Below, in pieces: positions 42,507-51,411 of a stretch of 64,000 nt of DNA. The stretch comes from Weizmannia acidilactici. GTDB taxonomy: Bacteria > Bacillota > Bacilli > Bacillales > Bacillaceae_C. A model generated the notes under the pieces. The model was given only the letters and a program-made list of their open reading frames with translations, had not been told where the DNA came from and did not search any database. The stretch covers positions 59,777 through 123,776 of the forward strand of contig NZ_BKZR01000002.1 of assembly GCF_008974225.1 (NCBI RefSeq), written 5' to 3'. Numbering within the stretch: position 1 is the stretch's first letter; each line of letters begins with the position of its first letter. The translations under genes were made by a program, and so were the position numbers.

Positions 42507-45152
42507 ATGAAAAAAAGATCAAGTGCTGAAATCCGCAGCATGTTTTTGGAGTTTTTTAAAGGAAAAGGGCATAAAGTGGAACCAAGCGCTTCCCTGATCC
42601 CTGTCAATGACCCGTCACTGCTTTGGATCAACAGCGGCGTGGCGACCTTAAAAAAATATTTTGACGGGACGATCATCCCGGAAAATCCACGTATTGTGAA
42701 CGCGCAAAAAGCAATCCGCACAAACGATATTGAAAATGTCGGGAAAACGGCGCGCCACCATACGTTTTTTGAAATGCTCGGGAATTTTTCGATCGGGGAT
42801 TATTTCCGAGAAGAAGCCATTACCTGGGCGTGGGAACTTTTAACCTCGGAAAAATGGTTTGGTATGCCGAAAGAAAAGCTGTATGTGACCGTATATCCGG
42901 ACGACAAGGATTCGTATGACTGCTGGATCAAAGTTGGGGTATCTCCGGACCATATTATTCCGTTGGAAGGAAATTTCTGGGAAATCGGCGAAGGCCCATC
43001 CGGACCGGACACGGAAATTTTCTTTGACCGCGGGGAAAAATACGATCCTGAAAACGTAGGCATCAGGTTGCTGCAGGAAGACATAGAGAATGACCGGTAT
43101 ATCGAAATTTGGAATATCGTGCTTTCCCAGTTCAATGCAATTCCTGGGATTCCGCGCAGCGAGTATCCTGAACTGCCGAAGAAAAACATTGATACCGGTA
43201 TGGGGCTTGAGCGTATGGCTTGCGTGCTTCAGGGTGTCGACACGAACTATGACAGTGACTTGTTTATGCCGATTATCGAAAAAGTCGAAAAAATTTCAGG
43301 CAAAAAATACCGGGCCGGCAACAAGCAGGACGATACGGCCTTTAAAGTGATCGCCGACCATATCCGCACGGTTGCGTTTGCGGTTGCGGACGGGGCGCTG
43401 CCGTCGAATGAAGGCCGCGGGTATGTGTTGCGAAGGCTTTTGCGCCGGGCGGTCCGTTATGCTATCCAATTGGATATCCACGGGGCATTTATGTACAAGC
43501 TTGTGCCGACGGTCGGCCGCATCATGAACTCCTATTATCCGGAAGTCGAGAAAAACGCCGACTTTGTGCAAAAGGTGGTCCGCTCCGAAGAAGAACGCTT
43601 CCAGGAAACGCTGAACGAAGGCCTGGCTATTTTAGAAGAACGCCTTGCGGAAGCGAAGAAAAACGGCTTAAAACAACTTCCGGGCGAAGACATTTTCCGC
43701 CTGTACGACACATATGGATTCCCGGTTGAGCTGACAGAAGAATATGCGCAGGATCAGGGCCTTGAAGTCGACCATGAAGGTTTTGAAAGAGAAATGGAAC
43801 GGCAACGCGAACGTGCACGAAATGCCCGCTCACAAGCAGAGTCGATGTCCGTGCAGGGAGGCGTGCTCGGCGATATCAAGGTAGAAAGCGAATTTATCGG
43901 TTACGGCCAATTGCAGGGAACGGCGCATGTGGCTGTGCTCCTGAAAGGCGGAGAAATCGTTGAATCTGCACAGGCAGGCGATGAAATCCAGTTTATTTTG
44001 GACAAAACGCCGTTTTATGCCGAAAGCGGGGGCCAGATTGCGGATGAAGGAATTTTAACGGCTGAAGACTTGGAAGTCCAAGTTAAAAATGTGCAAAAAG
44101 CTCCGAACGGGCAAAATCTGCACCAAGGTGTTGTCATCTCCGGAACGATCACAGCCGGCCAGGAAGTATTTGCGCAAGTAAATGAAGCGGAACGGCGCAA
44201 TACGGAAAAGAACCATTCCGCAACGCACCTTTTGCACCAGGCATTAAAAGATGTGCTCGGCAAGCATGTCAACCAGGCCGGATCGCTCGTTGAACCGGGG
44301 CGCCTGCGTTTTGACTTCTCACATTTCGGCCAGGTGACGGAAGAAGAACTGGAAAAAATCGAAACAATTGTGAATGAAAAAATTTGGGCAAGCCTGCCGG
44401 TGACAACTGAATTGAAAAAGCTGGACGAAGCAAAGGCAATGGGCGCAATGGCATTGTTCGGCGAGAAATACGGCGATATTGTCCGCGTTGTTGCGATGGG
44501 CGGCTACAGCCTTGAACTTTGCGGCGGCTGCCACGTTTCCAACACAGCCCAAATCGGGTTGTTCAAAATCGTGTCCGAATCCGGGATCGGCGCCGGCACA
44601 AGGCGGATTGAAGCGGTCACCGGGAAGGCTGCATACGAGCTGATGCAGGGCCAGATCCATCTTTTAAAAGAAGTAAGCGGTAAATTGAAAGTAAAACCGG
44701 CTGAGCTGGGCGGACGCATTGATACGCTCCTGCATGAACTGAAAGAACTGCAGCGTGAAAATGAATCTCTGTCCACAAAACTCGCCAACATTGAAGCGGG
44801 TTCGCTGGTGGATCGCGCGAAAGAAGTGGACGGAGTCAAAGTGCTGGCTGCGAAAGTCCAGGATGGGGATATGAACCAATTGCGGAACATGGCCGATGAT
44901 TTGAAACAGAAGCTGGGAAGCGGCATTATCGTTCTCGCTGCCGCCCACGAAGGCAAAGTGAATATCATTGCGGGCGTGACAAAAGATCTCGTAGAGAAAG
45001 GTTACCATGCCGGGAAACTTGTCAAAGAAATGGCATCGCGTTGCGGCGGGGGCGGCGGCGGCCGTCCGGATATGGCGCAAGCGGGCGGAAAACAGCCGGA
45101 AAAAATCGATGCTGCATTACAATTTGTAGACGAATGGGTAAAATCCGTTTGA
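42507..45152 (+). CDS. alaS: Alanyl-tRNA synthetase
   Basis: Full-length bacterial AlaRS, 881 residues. The class II catalytic core opens with SSAEIRSMFLEFF and includes motif 2 in TARHHTFFEMLGNFS. The editing domain has the zinc motif NHSATHLLHQAL (HxxxH) and CGGCH. A long coiled region and the C-Ala domain with GGGGGGRPDMAQAG end the protein. A TAAGGAGG site precedes the ATG. Regulation is by the T-box leader directly upstream. B. subtilis order alaS-yrzL-ruvX is preserved. Confidence 0.98.
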   Translation: MKKRSSAEIRSMFLEFFKGKGHKVEPSASLIPVNDPSLLWINSGVATLKKYFDGTIIPENPRIVNAQKAIRTNDIENVGKTARHHTFFEMLGNFSIGDYFREEAITWAWELLTSEKWFGMPKEKLYVTVYPDDKDSYDCWIKVGVSPDHIIPLEGNFWEIGEGPSGPDTEIFFDRGEKYDPENVGIRLLQEDIENDRYIEIWNIVLSQFNAIPGIPRSEYPELPKKNIDTGMGLERMACVLQGVDTNYDSDLFMPIIEKVEKISGKKYRAGNKQDDTAFKVIADHIRTVAFAVADGALPSNEGRGYVLRRLLRRAVRYAIQLDIHGAFMYKLVPTVGRIMNSYYPEVEKNADFVQKVVRSEEERFQETLNEGLAILEERLAEAKKNGLKQLPGEDIFRLYDTYGFPVELTEEYAQDQGLEVDHEGFEREMERQRERARNARSQAESMSVQGGVLGDIKVESEFIGYGQLQGTAHVAVLLKGGEIVESAQAGDEIQFILDKTPFYAESGGQIADEGILTAEDLEVQVKNVQKAPNGQNLHQGVVISGTITAGQEVFAQVNEAERRNTEKNHSATHLLHQALKDVLGKHVNQAGSLVEPGRLRFDFSHFGQVTEEELEKIETIVNEKIWASLPVTTELKKLDEAKAMGAMALFGEKYGDIVRVVAMGGYSLELCGGCHVSNTAQIGLFKIVSESGIGAGTRRIEAVTGKAAYELMQGQIHLLKEVSGKLKVKPAELGGRIDTLLHELKELQRENESLSTKLANIEAGSLVDRAKEVDGVKVLAAKVQDGDMNQLRNMADDLKQKLGSGIIVLAAAHEGKVNIIAGVTKDLVEKGYHAGKLVKEMASRCGGGGGGRPDMAQAGGKQPEKIDAALQFVDEWVKSV

Positions 45153-45303
45153 TTCGCGCGAAAAGTAGTGTACAATGGAAAAAAGCCTGTTGTTTACACG
45201 AAAAAAGTTTTTGGACGGAAAACGGAAATGCACCTTCGAAACTAGTGTAAACCGCATTTTTTCATGCAAACAAAGCCAAGCTCTATAAGAGAGGTGCTGC
45301 TTG

Positions 45304-45576
45304 ATGAGCTCATTCGATAAAACGATGAGATTTAATTTCCCGGAAGAACCGATGGAACATGAGGTAAAGGAAGTTTTGCTGCATGTATACAACGCATTGC
45401 AGGAAAAAGGCTACAACCCGATCAACCAGATTGTCGGCTACTTATTGTCAGGCGATCCGGCTTATATCCCGCGCCATCAGGATGCCCGCAATATGATCCG
45501 TAAACTGGAGCGGGACGAAATTATTGAGGAATTGGTGAAATCTTATTTGAAACAGCATCGCGGGGGATCGAATTGA
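45304..45576 (+). CDS. IreB family regulatory phosphoprotein (YrzL, DUF965)
   Basis: A 90-residue protein matching the IreB/YrzL family: MSSFDKTMRF at the N-terminus, then EVLLHVYNALQEKGYNPINQ and VGYLLSGDPAYIPRH, highly conserved blocks. In Enterococcus IreB is phosphorylated by the PASTA kinase IreK on N-terminal threonines; a TMRF threonine is present here. The ATG at 45304 follows GAGAGGTG; a TTG at 45301 is adjacent. It overlaps ruvX by four bases and belongs to a yrzL-ruvX-DUF1292 operon. Confidence 0.93.
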   Translation: MSSFDKTMRFNFPEEPMEHEVKEVLLHVYNALQEKGYNPINQIVGYLLSGDPAYIPRHQDARNMIRKLERDEIIEELVKSYLKQHRGGSN

Positions 45577-45998
45577 AAATCATGGGCCTTGACGTTGGTT
45601 CCAAAACTGTCGGTGTGGCGGTCAGCGATGAACTGGGATGGACGGCCCAGGGCATTGAGACGATCACCATTGACGAAGAAAAAGGGAAGTTTGGTTTCGA
45701 CAGGGTTGCGGAACTGGCCAACATCCACGGCGTTGAAAAAATTGTCGTCGGATTCCCGAAAAATATGAACAATACGATCGGCCCGAGGGCAGAGGCGTCA
45801 AAAGCATATGCCGAAGAATTAAAAAAGCGGCTGAACCTGCCTGTTATTTTGTGGGACGAACGTTTAAGCACAATGGCGGCGGAAAGAATATTACTGGAAG
45901 CCGATGTCAGCAGAAAGAAAAGGAAAAAAGTAATCGATAAAATGGCAGCAAGCGTAATTCTGCAAGGATTCCTTGACAGCCAAAATATAATGAGGTGA
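45573..45998 (+). CDS. ruvX: Putative pre-16S rRNA nuclease RuvX (YqgF family)
   Basis: A 141-residue RNase H-fold protein. The N-terminal GLDVGSKTVGVAVSD carries the first catalytic aspartate, FPKNMNNTIGPRAE follows, and LWDERLSTMAAE and DKMAAS supply the remaining acidic residues. Family members mature the 5' end of 16S rRNA; Holliday-junction resolution was the earlier proposal. Translation starts at a TTG overlapping the previous stop (TTGA), with GCGGGGGAT upstream. Matches B. subtilis YrrK. Confidence 0.94.
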   Translation: MKIMGLDVGSKTVGVAVSDELGWTAQGIETITIDEEKGKFGFDRVAELANIHGVEKIVVGFPKNMNNTIGPRAEASKAYAEELKKRLNLPVILWDERLSTMAAERILLEADVSRKKRKKVIDKMAASVILQGFLDSQNIMR

Positions 45999-46002
45999 CG
46001 AA

Positions 46003-46311
46003 ATGGCGCATAACCATGAACATGATCATGAAGGACATCAGCATATTACGGTTGTAGATGATGACGGCAATGAGCAATTGTACGAGGTACTTTTCACATT
46101 TGAATCCGAAGAGTTCGGAAAATCTTACGTCCTGTATTATCCAGTCGGGGCGGAAGAAGATGAGGACGAAAGCATCGAGATCCACGCATCTGCTTATGTT
46201 GAAAGGGAAGACGGCACGGAAGGCGACCTCCAGCCAATCGAAACCGAAGAAGAATGGGATATGATCGAGGAAATGCTTAATACTTTCCTCGCCGAAGAAG
46301 AGGAAGAATAA
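46003..46311 (+). CDS. DUF1292 family acidic protein (YrzB-like)
   Basis: A 102-residue, very acidic protein with a His-rich start (AHNHEHDHEGHQH) and the DUF1292 core ITVVDDDGNEQLYEVLFTFES followed by YVLYYPVG, split here as ITVVDDDGNEQ and LYEVLFTFES. It lies four bases after ruvX, as yrzB does in B. subtilis. The function of the family is unknown; the His/Asp/Glu-rich N-terminus could bind metal, which is speculation. Confidence 0.9.
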   Translation: MAHNHEHDHEGHQHITVVDDDGNEQLYEVLFTFESEEFGKSYVLYYPVGAEEDEDESIEIHASAYVEREDGTEGDLQPIETEEEWDMIEEMLNTFLAEEEEE

Positions 46312-46328
46312 TATTTGGATTGAAAAAT

Positions 46329-46378
46329 GGGGGTGTCCCAAAAGTCGGTAGATTGACCAGGGGGCACCCCCTTTTTTT
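46329..46378 (+). terminator. Terminator after the DUF1292 gene
   Basis: GGGGGTGTCCC pairs with GGGGGCACCCCC across a 20-base loop and runs into TTTTTTT. The string GTGTCCCAAAAGTC resembles insertion-sequence ends seen in Firmicutes, so the terminator may derive from an IS remnant; this is speculative. Confidence 0.8.
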
Positions 46379-46411
46379 ATGTAAGGTAATGTTATCCCGT
46401 TATCCAAGAAT

Positions 46412-46539
46412 GTTGATGATCGAAAAATTCACTCGCTTTCCGCACGCGTCGCGAGCCTCCTCGCTCGTCCCTCAAGCACACTGGGTCTCTTCTTGCTCGC
46501 TTTTCCCGCAGGAGTCTCGTGAATTTCGCGATCATCAAC
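46412..46539. repeat. Full copy B of the 125-bp inverted-repeat element
   Basis: The terminal inverted repeats are perfect for 11 bp: GTTGATGATCG and CGATCATCAAC. Between them are ACTCGCTTTCCGC, CGTCGCGAGCCTCCTCGCTCG, CTCAAGCACACTGGGTCTCT and CCCGCAGGAGTCTCGTGAAT, shared with the copy at 51289 almost base for base and with 11653 in reverse. The remaining about 215 bp before mltG include GTATAATGG near 46682, a probable -10 for mltG. Confidence 0.85.
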
Positions 46540-46756
46540 GAGTCATATACAGAGAAAATGCAAAAAAACCGCCTTTTCCATTATAATGCACTGTGCATTT
46601 TTTGGTTTGTAATGGGTGAACCCGTGCAGTTGGAAACGGCCATTTGAAAAGAAAATGAAATAAAACTTGACGAAAAATGTAGTATAATGGACAAGAAAAA
46701 AGTCGAAAATGACTACCTAAACTTCAGATTTTTCTTTATGAGAGGAAGGTTCTGTT

Positions 46757-47857
46757 TTGGACGGAAACAAAAATCCGTTTCAATGGCTGATCCAAAAGAT
46801 CAGGCAAAAACCGAAAATATCCATTACAGCAGGTATTGTGCTGATTGCCGTTCTTTTGTTCGGCGGGACGGGCCTTTATTACCAGTCAGCTTTGAAACCG
46901 GCAGATCCCCAAAACCATAAAACAAAGCTGGTTACCATCCCGCCGGGCTCTAACGTAAAAGATATCGGGCAAATCTTAAAAAAACACGGCATTATTCAAA
47001 ACGGCTATGTGTTCGCGATATATGCCAAATCCCATAATCAGTCCGGTTTCAAGGCGGGCACATACAAAATGGCCCCGTCGATGGGGATGGATGAAATTAT
47101 CCGCAGCCTGCAAAAAGGCGGGATCGCTGCAATCCGGTTTACAGTGCCAGAGGGGGCCAACCTGAACCAGATTGCCGGCATCATCAGCAAACATAGTTCT
47201 TTCAGTTCCAAAACCGTTTTACAAAAAGCGGATGACCCGAAATTTATCCAGAGATTGATGAAAAAATATCCGGGTCTTTTGACAAAGGATATTTTAAACA
47301 AGCAAATCAAACATCCGCTTGAAGGGTATTTTTTTCCGGCAACCTATTCTTTTTATAATCAAGATGTGACACTTGACGCGGTATTGGAAAGCATGGTGGC
47401 GAAAACGAATGAAGTTCTTGCCAAGTACGCGGAACAAACGGCAAAAAAGCATTTAACCCCGCACAGGCTTCTTACCATGGCATCACTCATCGAGGAAGAA
47501 GCGACCGAAAAAGCGGACAGGGAGAAAATTTCAAGCGTTTTTTACAACCGATTAAAGTAAAACATGCCGCTTCAGACGGATCCGACTGTGTTGTATGCGC
47601 TCAACCGGCATAAAGAAAAAGTTACGTATAAAGATTTGCGGGTAAATTCACCATATAACACTTACAGGCATAAAGGGCTGCCGCCAGGCCCTATTGCAAG
47701 CCCCGGGGAACAATCGATTAAAGCTGCGTTGAATCCTGAAAAAACCGATTACCTCTATTTCTTGGCAAATATCAAAACAGGAAAGGTCTATTTTGCAAAA
47801 ACGCTCAAAGAACATAATGCTTTGAAAGAAAAATATATTGCGAAGGCAAAACCATAA
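46757..47857 (+). pseudogene. mltG: mltG (endolytic transglycosylase) interrupted by an in-frame stop
   Basis: MltG cuts nascent peptidoglycan glycan strands at the membrane. The frame begins at TTG 46757 (after AGAGGAAGG), has a membrane helix at about 22-40 and a YceG domain with LEGYFFPATY and the catalytic-glutamate region SLIEEEATEKADR near residue 246. At 47558-47560 a TAA ends it after NRLK. The same frame continues without shift as NMPLQTDPTVLYAL to 47857, which is the normal MltG continuation, where a Lys codon (AAA) would usually stand. The split products would be 267 and about 97 residues. It is a natural nonsense mutation, a sequencing error, or a recoded stop. B. subtilis yrrL equivalent. 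Confidence 0.88.
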
Positions 47858-47963
47858 AAGGTTCGCTTTCCCAGGGAAAATATGCTACGATAATAAGCGG
47901 AATTTTGCATGGCAGTTAGGAGAACGATATGGAAGGAACGAATTTTTTCCGGGGGTTCAAGGG

Positions 47964-48605
47964 ATGAACAGCCCGGTCGAAGCATACATTCAATCGCTTT
48001 TTCGTAAAAAAAATGCACTCTTTGAAGAAATGGAACGATTCGCGAAAGAACAGCATATTCCGATTATGGAGCCGCTTGGCATCGAAACGCTTTGCCAAGT
48101 GTTAAGAATCCAGCAGCCGCGAAAAATCCTTGAAATCGGAACGGCGATCGGATATTCGGCACTCAGGATGGCGGATGCGCTGCCGGATGCGGAAATCATT
48201 ACGATTGAACGGGAGAAAGGGCGGTATGATCAAGCTTCTGATTATTTTTCCCGTACGCCTTTATCCGGGCGAATCCGCCTATTAAATGGGGATGCGCTTG
48301 ACGGGGAGATCATTGAACAAGTCCGGGCGCTCGGTCCGTATGGCGCCATTTTTATTGATGCGGCCAAAGGGCAGTACCGGAAATTTTTTGATACGTACAC
48401 CCCGTTCTTACGCGAAAACGGATGTGTTTACACCGATAATGTGCTTTTTAAGGGCCTCGTTGCGGAAACGTTCATCGAAAAGAAACAGGTTAACAATCTT
48501 GTCCGGAAAATCAGGCAGTACAACGAATGGTTAATGCAACATGAACAATTTATCACCACGATTTTCCCCGTTGGAGATGGATTGGCAGTCAGTGTAAAGA
48601 GGTGA
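47964..48605 (+). CDS. trmR: tRNA 5-hydroxyuridine methyltransferase TrmR (YrrM)
   Basis: A SAM-dependent O-methyltransferase of 213 residues with motif I LEIGTAIGYSALRMA, motif II IITIEREKGRY, the metal-site sequence FIDAAKGQYRKFF and DNVLFKG. YrrM/TrmR makes 5-methoxyuridine at wobble position 34 from ho5U. The ATG at 47964 starts MNSPVEAYIQSLF; its ribosome-binding site is weak (GGGGG about 12 bases upstream) and the frame is open earlier, so the start is moderately sure. It sits between mltG and udk as in B. subtilis. Confidence 0.9.
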   Translation: MNSPVEAYIQSLFRKKNALFEEMERFAKEQHIPIMEPLGIETLCQVLRIQQPRKILEIGTAIGYSALRMADALPDAEIITIEREKGRYDQASDYFSRTPLSGRIRLLNGDALDGEIIEQVRALGPYGAIFIDAAKGQYRKFFDTYTPFLRENGCVYTDNVLFKGLVAETFIEKKQVNNLVRKIRQYNEWLMQHEQFITTIFPVGDGLAVSVKR

Positions 48606-48612
48606 AGGAAGC

Positions 48613-49248
48613 ATGGAACGCAAACCGGCCGTGATCGGTGTTGCCGGGGGCTCCGGTTCGGGAAAGACGAGCGTCACCCGCGCGATTTACGAAAGCTTAA
48701 AAGAACATTCGATCTTGGTGCTTGAACAGGATTATTACTACAAGGACCAAAGCCATCTCCCGTTCGAAGAAAGATTGAAAACGAATTATGACCATCCGTT
48801 TGCGTTCGACAATGACTTGTTGATCGAACATTTGCATAAGCTGCTCCGCTACGAGCCGATCGAAAAACCTGTTTATGATTATTCGAGGCACACGCGTTCA
48901 AACCGCACGATCCATGTCGAACCAAAAGATGTCATCATTTTGGAAGGCATTTTGGTATTGGAAGACGAAAGATTGCGCAACTTAATGGATATCAAATTGT
49001 ATGTCGATACCGACGCCGATTTGCGGATTATCCGGCGGCTGCAGCGCGATATCGAAGAGCGGGGGCGGACGCTGCAATCTGTTATTGAGCAGTATATCAC
49101 CGTTGTCAGGCCGATGCACAACCAGTTCATTGAGCCGACAAAAAGGTATGCGGATGTCATCATCCCGGAAGGCGGACAGAACCGCGTCGCAATCGATTTG
49201 GTGGTGACAAAATTGCAATCCATTCTTGAACAAAAGTCTTTTTTGTAA
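48613..49248 (+). CDS. udk: Uridine kinase
   Basis: Phosphorylates uridine and cytidine in pyrimidine salvage. At 211 residues it is of usual length, with the P-loop GVAGGSGSGKTSVT (9-22), EQDYYYKDQSHLP, the nucleoside-site segment NYDHPFAFD and the typical HTRSNRTIHVEPKDVIILEG (here in two overlapping parts). The ATG follows GTGAAGGA, seven bases after the trmR stop. Matches B. subtilis udk in position. Confidence 0.96.
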   Translation: MERKPAVIGVAGGSGSGKTSVTRAIYESLKEHSILVLEQDYYYKDQSHLPFEERLKTNYDHPFAFDNDLLIEHLHKLLRYEPIEKPVYDYSRHTRSNRTIHVEPKDVIILEGILVLEDERLRNLMDIKLYVDTDADLRIIRRLQRDIEERGRTLQSVIEQYITVVRPMHNQFIEPTKRYADVIIPEGGQNRVAIDLVVTKLQSILEQKSFL

Positions 49249-49268
49249 TACGATGATTTAGAATACAA

Positions 49269-49303
49269 GTTTAGCGCGCCGGAATGGTTTCGGCGCGCTA
49301 AAC
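49269..49303. other. Perfect 13-bp hairpin without T-run between udk and greA
   Basis: GTTTAGCGCGCCG and CGGCGCGCTAAAC are exact complements around a nine-base loop. The sequence after it (CCACATGG) is not T-rich, so a normal intrinsic terminator is unlikely; it may stabilise the udk mRNA end or attenuate greA. Confidence 0.5.
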
Positions 49304-49385
49304 CACATGGAAAAGGACGGGGCTTTGTGCGAATCGCCGCGTGCATACACATATTGATAAATAAGACATATAGGAGTGAAGGGAT

Positions 49386-49856
49386 TTGGCTCAGGAAAAA
49401 GTTTATCCAATGACACAGGCTGGGAAAGAAAAATTAGAGCAGGAATTGGAATATTTGAAAACGGTAAAACGGAAAGAAGTCGTGGAGCGGATTAAAATTG
49501 CAAGAAGTTTCGGAGACCTTTCTGAAAACTCTGAGTACGATTCCGCAAAAGAAGAACAGGCTTTTGTGGAAGGCCGTATCACGACGATCGAAAATATGAT
49601 CCGCAACGCAAAAATTATTGAAGATGACGGCACAGATACCGTATCTCTCGGAAAATCTGTCACATTTGTGGAACTGCCGGACGGGGAAGAGGAAACGTAT
49701 ACGATTGTCGGGAGCGCGGAAGCCGACCCGTTTGAAGGAAAAATTTCAAATGATTCCCCAATTGCGAAAAGCTTAATCGGGAAAAGCGTCGGGGAAGAAG
49801 TCACCGTCCAGACGCCCGGCGGGGATATGAGAGTAAAAATCATTTCCATTAAATAA
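49386..49856 (+). CDS. greA: Transcription elongation factor GreA
   Basis: GreA binds in the RNA polymerase secondary channel and stimulates cleavage of backtracked RNA. The 156-residue protein has the N-terminal coiled coil with the conserved acidic tip (FGDLSENSEYDSAKEEQ) and the C-terminal FKBP-like domain with ISNDSPIAKSLIGKSVGEEV. The start is TTG at 49386, with AGGAGTGAAGG upstream. Position after udk matches B. subtilis. Confidence 0.96.
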   Translation: MAQEKVYPMTQAGKEKLEQELEYLKTVKRKEVVERIKIARSFGDLSENSEYDSAKEEQAFVEGRITTIENMIRNAKIIEDDGTDTVSLGKSVTFVELPDGEEETYTIVGSAEADPFEGKISNDSPIAKSLIGKSVGEEVTVQTPGGDMRVKIISIK

Positions 49857-49961
49857 AGGATTTTTATGCGGCGGGGCATTGCTTCGCCGTTTTTCAATAG
49901 GTGAATCTTTTCGATTCCAAAAAGACATGGTATGATAAGGTCATGAAATGGAGGGATGACT

Positions 49962-50582
49962 TTGCCTGAATATTACAGCCGTGAAGAACGGAAACTTGCC
50001 ATGCAAAAGTCAAAGCGGCGCAAAACCAATATGATTTTAAACACATTAATTGTGATCGTGATCGCGCTGATTTGTATTGTCGCCTACTCCATTTTTTTCG
50101 CCGGGAGCGACAACAGCAAACCGGCAAACGATCAAAAAAAGGCGGCCACAACGAATGCTGCTTCGGCTCATAAACAAACATCATCAACTGATTCTTCCAA
50201 GAAAAAAACAGCGGAAAAATCAGATAAAAAACAGTCAACCCGGAAAGTGGTAAAAAGCAGTGAACCGAATGTAAAAGAAGTCATTACCGATTCAAGCTGG
50301 AAACCGGTCGGGACGGAACAAACGGGCGGGCATGTTTATTCAAGCAGCTCGTCTTCGATTGATTGGAAAGAAAAATTAAAGGCATTGTCTTACGCAACCG
50401 GTATTCCGGAAGATAATATGACGGTCTGGTTTTTGGAACACGGGGCGACAACGGATGAAGCGATCGGGACTGTTTCCGCGAAAAACAGCCCGACTACCTA
50501 CCGCGTTTATTTAACATGGGTGGACGGCAAAGGCTGGAAACCGGTAAAAATATATGAACTGATTGAGAATGATAAAAAATAA
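49962..50582 (+). CDS. yrrS: YrrS-like DUF1510 membrane-anchored protein
   Basis: A 206-residue protein with a cytoplasmic basic start (QKSKRRKTN), one membrane helix at about 25-47, a long Ser/Thr/Lys linker and a C-terminal extracytoplasmic DUF1510 domain with YRVYLTWVDGKGWKPVKIYE. B. subtilis YrrS lies in the same place, beside the penicillin-binding protein gene pbpI, which is not present here. The TTG at 49962 lies six bases after GGAGGG and is preferred over the ATG at 49956, which abuts that site. Confidence 0.85.
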   Translation: MPEYYSREERKLAMQKSKRRKTNMILNTLIVIVIALICIVAYSIFFAGSDNSKPANDQKKAATTNAASAHKQTSSTDSSKKKTAEKSDKKQSTRKVVKSSEPNVKEVITDSSWKPVGTEQTGGHVYSSSSSSIDWKEKLKALSYATGIPEDNMTVWFLEHGATTDEAIGTVSAKNSPTTYRVYLTWVDGKGWKPVKIYELIENDKK

Positions 50583-50609
50583 GCGGGATCTGTCACCGCT
50601 TATTTTTTC
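50579..50609. terminator. Bidirectional terminator of yrrS and yrzA
   Basis: AATAAGCGG and CCGCTTATT pair around GATCTGTCA and are followed by TTTTC; it lies between the two convergent stop codons. Confidence 0.85.
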
Positions 50610-50806
50610 AGCGCAAAATGGACAACGGCCGAATAATGGGGCCTGCCGTTCGCATCGAACTGCATTTGGTGCGAGGCGGATGATACGCGCAGCATCAAAG
50701 CTTTATTGGCTTCGATTTTTTCATTTACTTTTTTCTCCAGGTCCCGGAGGCTGTCCGATTCGAAAAATTCTATTTTATCCTCAATGATATCAAGTTGGAA
50801 TTCCAT
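50600..50806 (-). CDS. DUF2536 family protein (YrzA-like)
   Basis: A 68-residue soluble protein, MEFQLDIIEDKIEFFES at the start, KALMLRVSSASHQM in the centre and HYSAVVHFALKK at the end, the pattern of B. subtilis YrzA, which lies in the same place. Function unknown. AAAGGAG stands about ten bases before the ATG at 50806; a TTG at 50812 is an alternative start. Confidence 0.85.
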   Translation of the reverse strand: MEFQLDIIEDKIEFFESDSLRDLEKKVNEKIEANKALMLRVSSASHQMQFDANGRPHYSAVVHFALKK

Positions 50807-51004
50807 ATTCAATACACTCCTTTCACCAAATCCATCGTACCAGAACGAAATTTTTTAGCAACCCGTATTAACATCCCTATGTGTCAAGCTTTTCTCGACA
50901 TCGTTTAAAAATCAGTAATTTCCAGACACACTCGTATAATAAGTTTCGATCCTATTAAATGAGTCAATTTCCAATTGAATGATTGTTCTTTGACAAGTGA
51001 ATCT

Positions 51005-51038
51005 TTGATGTTTTCGGGGCGAGCCCCGAAAACATCAA
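51005..51038. repeat. 16-bp perfect palindrome with long hairpin potential
   Basis: TTGATGTTTTCGGGGC and GCCCCGAAAACATCAA are exact inverted arms with only GA between them. There is no T-run after it. It lies in IS debris and may be part of an IS terminal or subterminal structure. Confidence 0.8.
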
Positions 51039-51288
51039 TTTGGGACTTGGGCGTTTCGTGATGTTCCTAGATAATGGTCTTAGGATCATTTGGTTTAACG
51101 TTGAGAACACTCTGTAGCTTTGACTACTTAAAAAGTCTGCGTCCTCAGGTTTTTGCCCGACCTTCTAACCCGTAGGCTGTTCCTCCGGTGAACACTTTTT
51201 GTACGCTTTTGGCTACCGCACTTTGCTTGTTTCCCTGGATAAGGGCAATCCAAAAAGCCTTTAAACCGTGCATATGGGGTACCCCTTT

Positions 51289-51411
51289 TTGATGATCGCG
51301 AAATTTACTCGCTTTCCGCAAGCGTCGCGAGCCTCCTTGCTCGTTCCTCAAGCACACTGGGTCTCTTCTTGCTCGCTTTTCCCGCAGGAGTCTCAGAAAT
51401 TAGCGATCATT
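51289..51411. repeat. Full copy C of the 125-bp inverted-repeat element
   Basis: Runs from TTGATGATCGCGAAATTTACTC to GAAATTAGCGATCAT (cited in parts: GATGATCGCGAAAT ... TTAGCGATCAT). Its interior is nearly identical to the copy at 46412 and in the same orientation. It adjoins the 3' side of the decayed transposase. Confidence 0.83.

Noticed and set aside
51145..51357. Leftward 70-codon frame in IS debris
   Set aside because: Part of it is read from repeat copy C and the rest has no start signal or recognised family.
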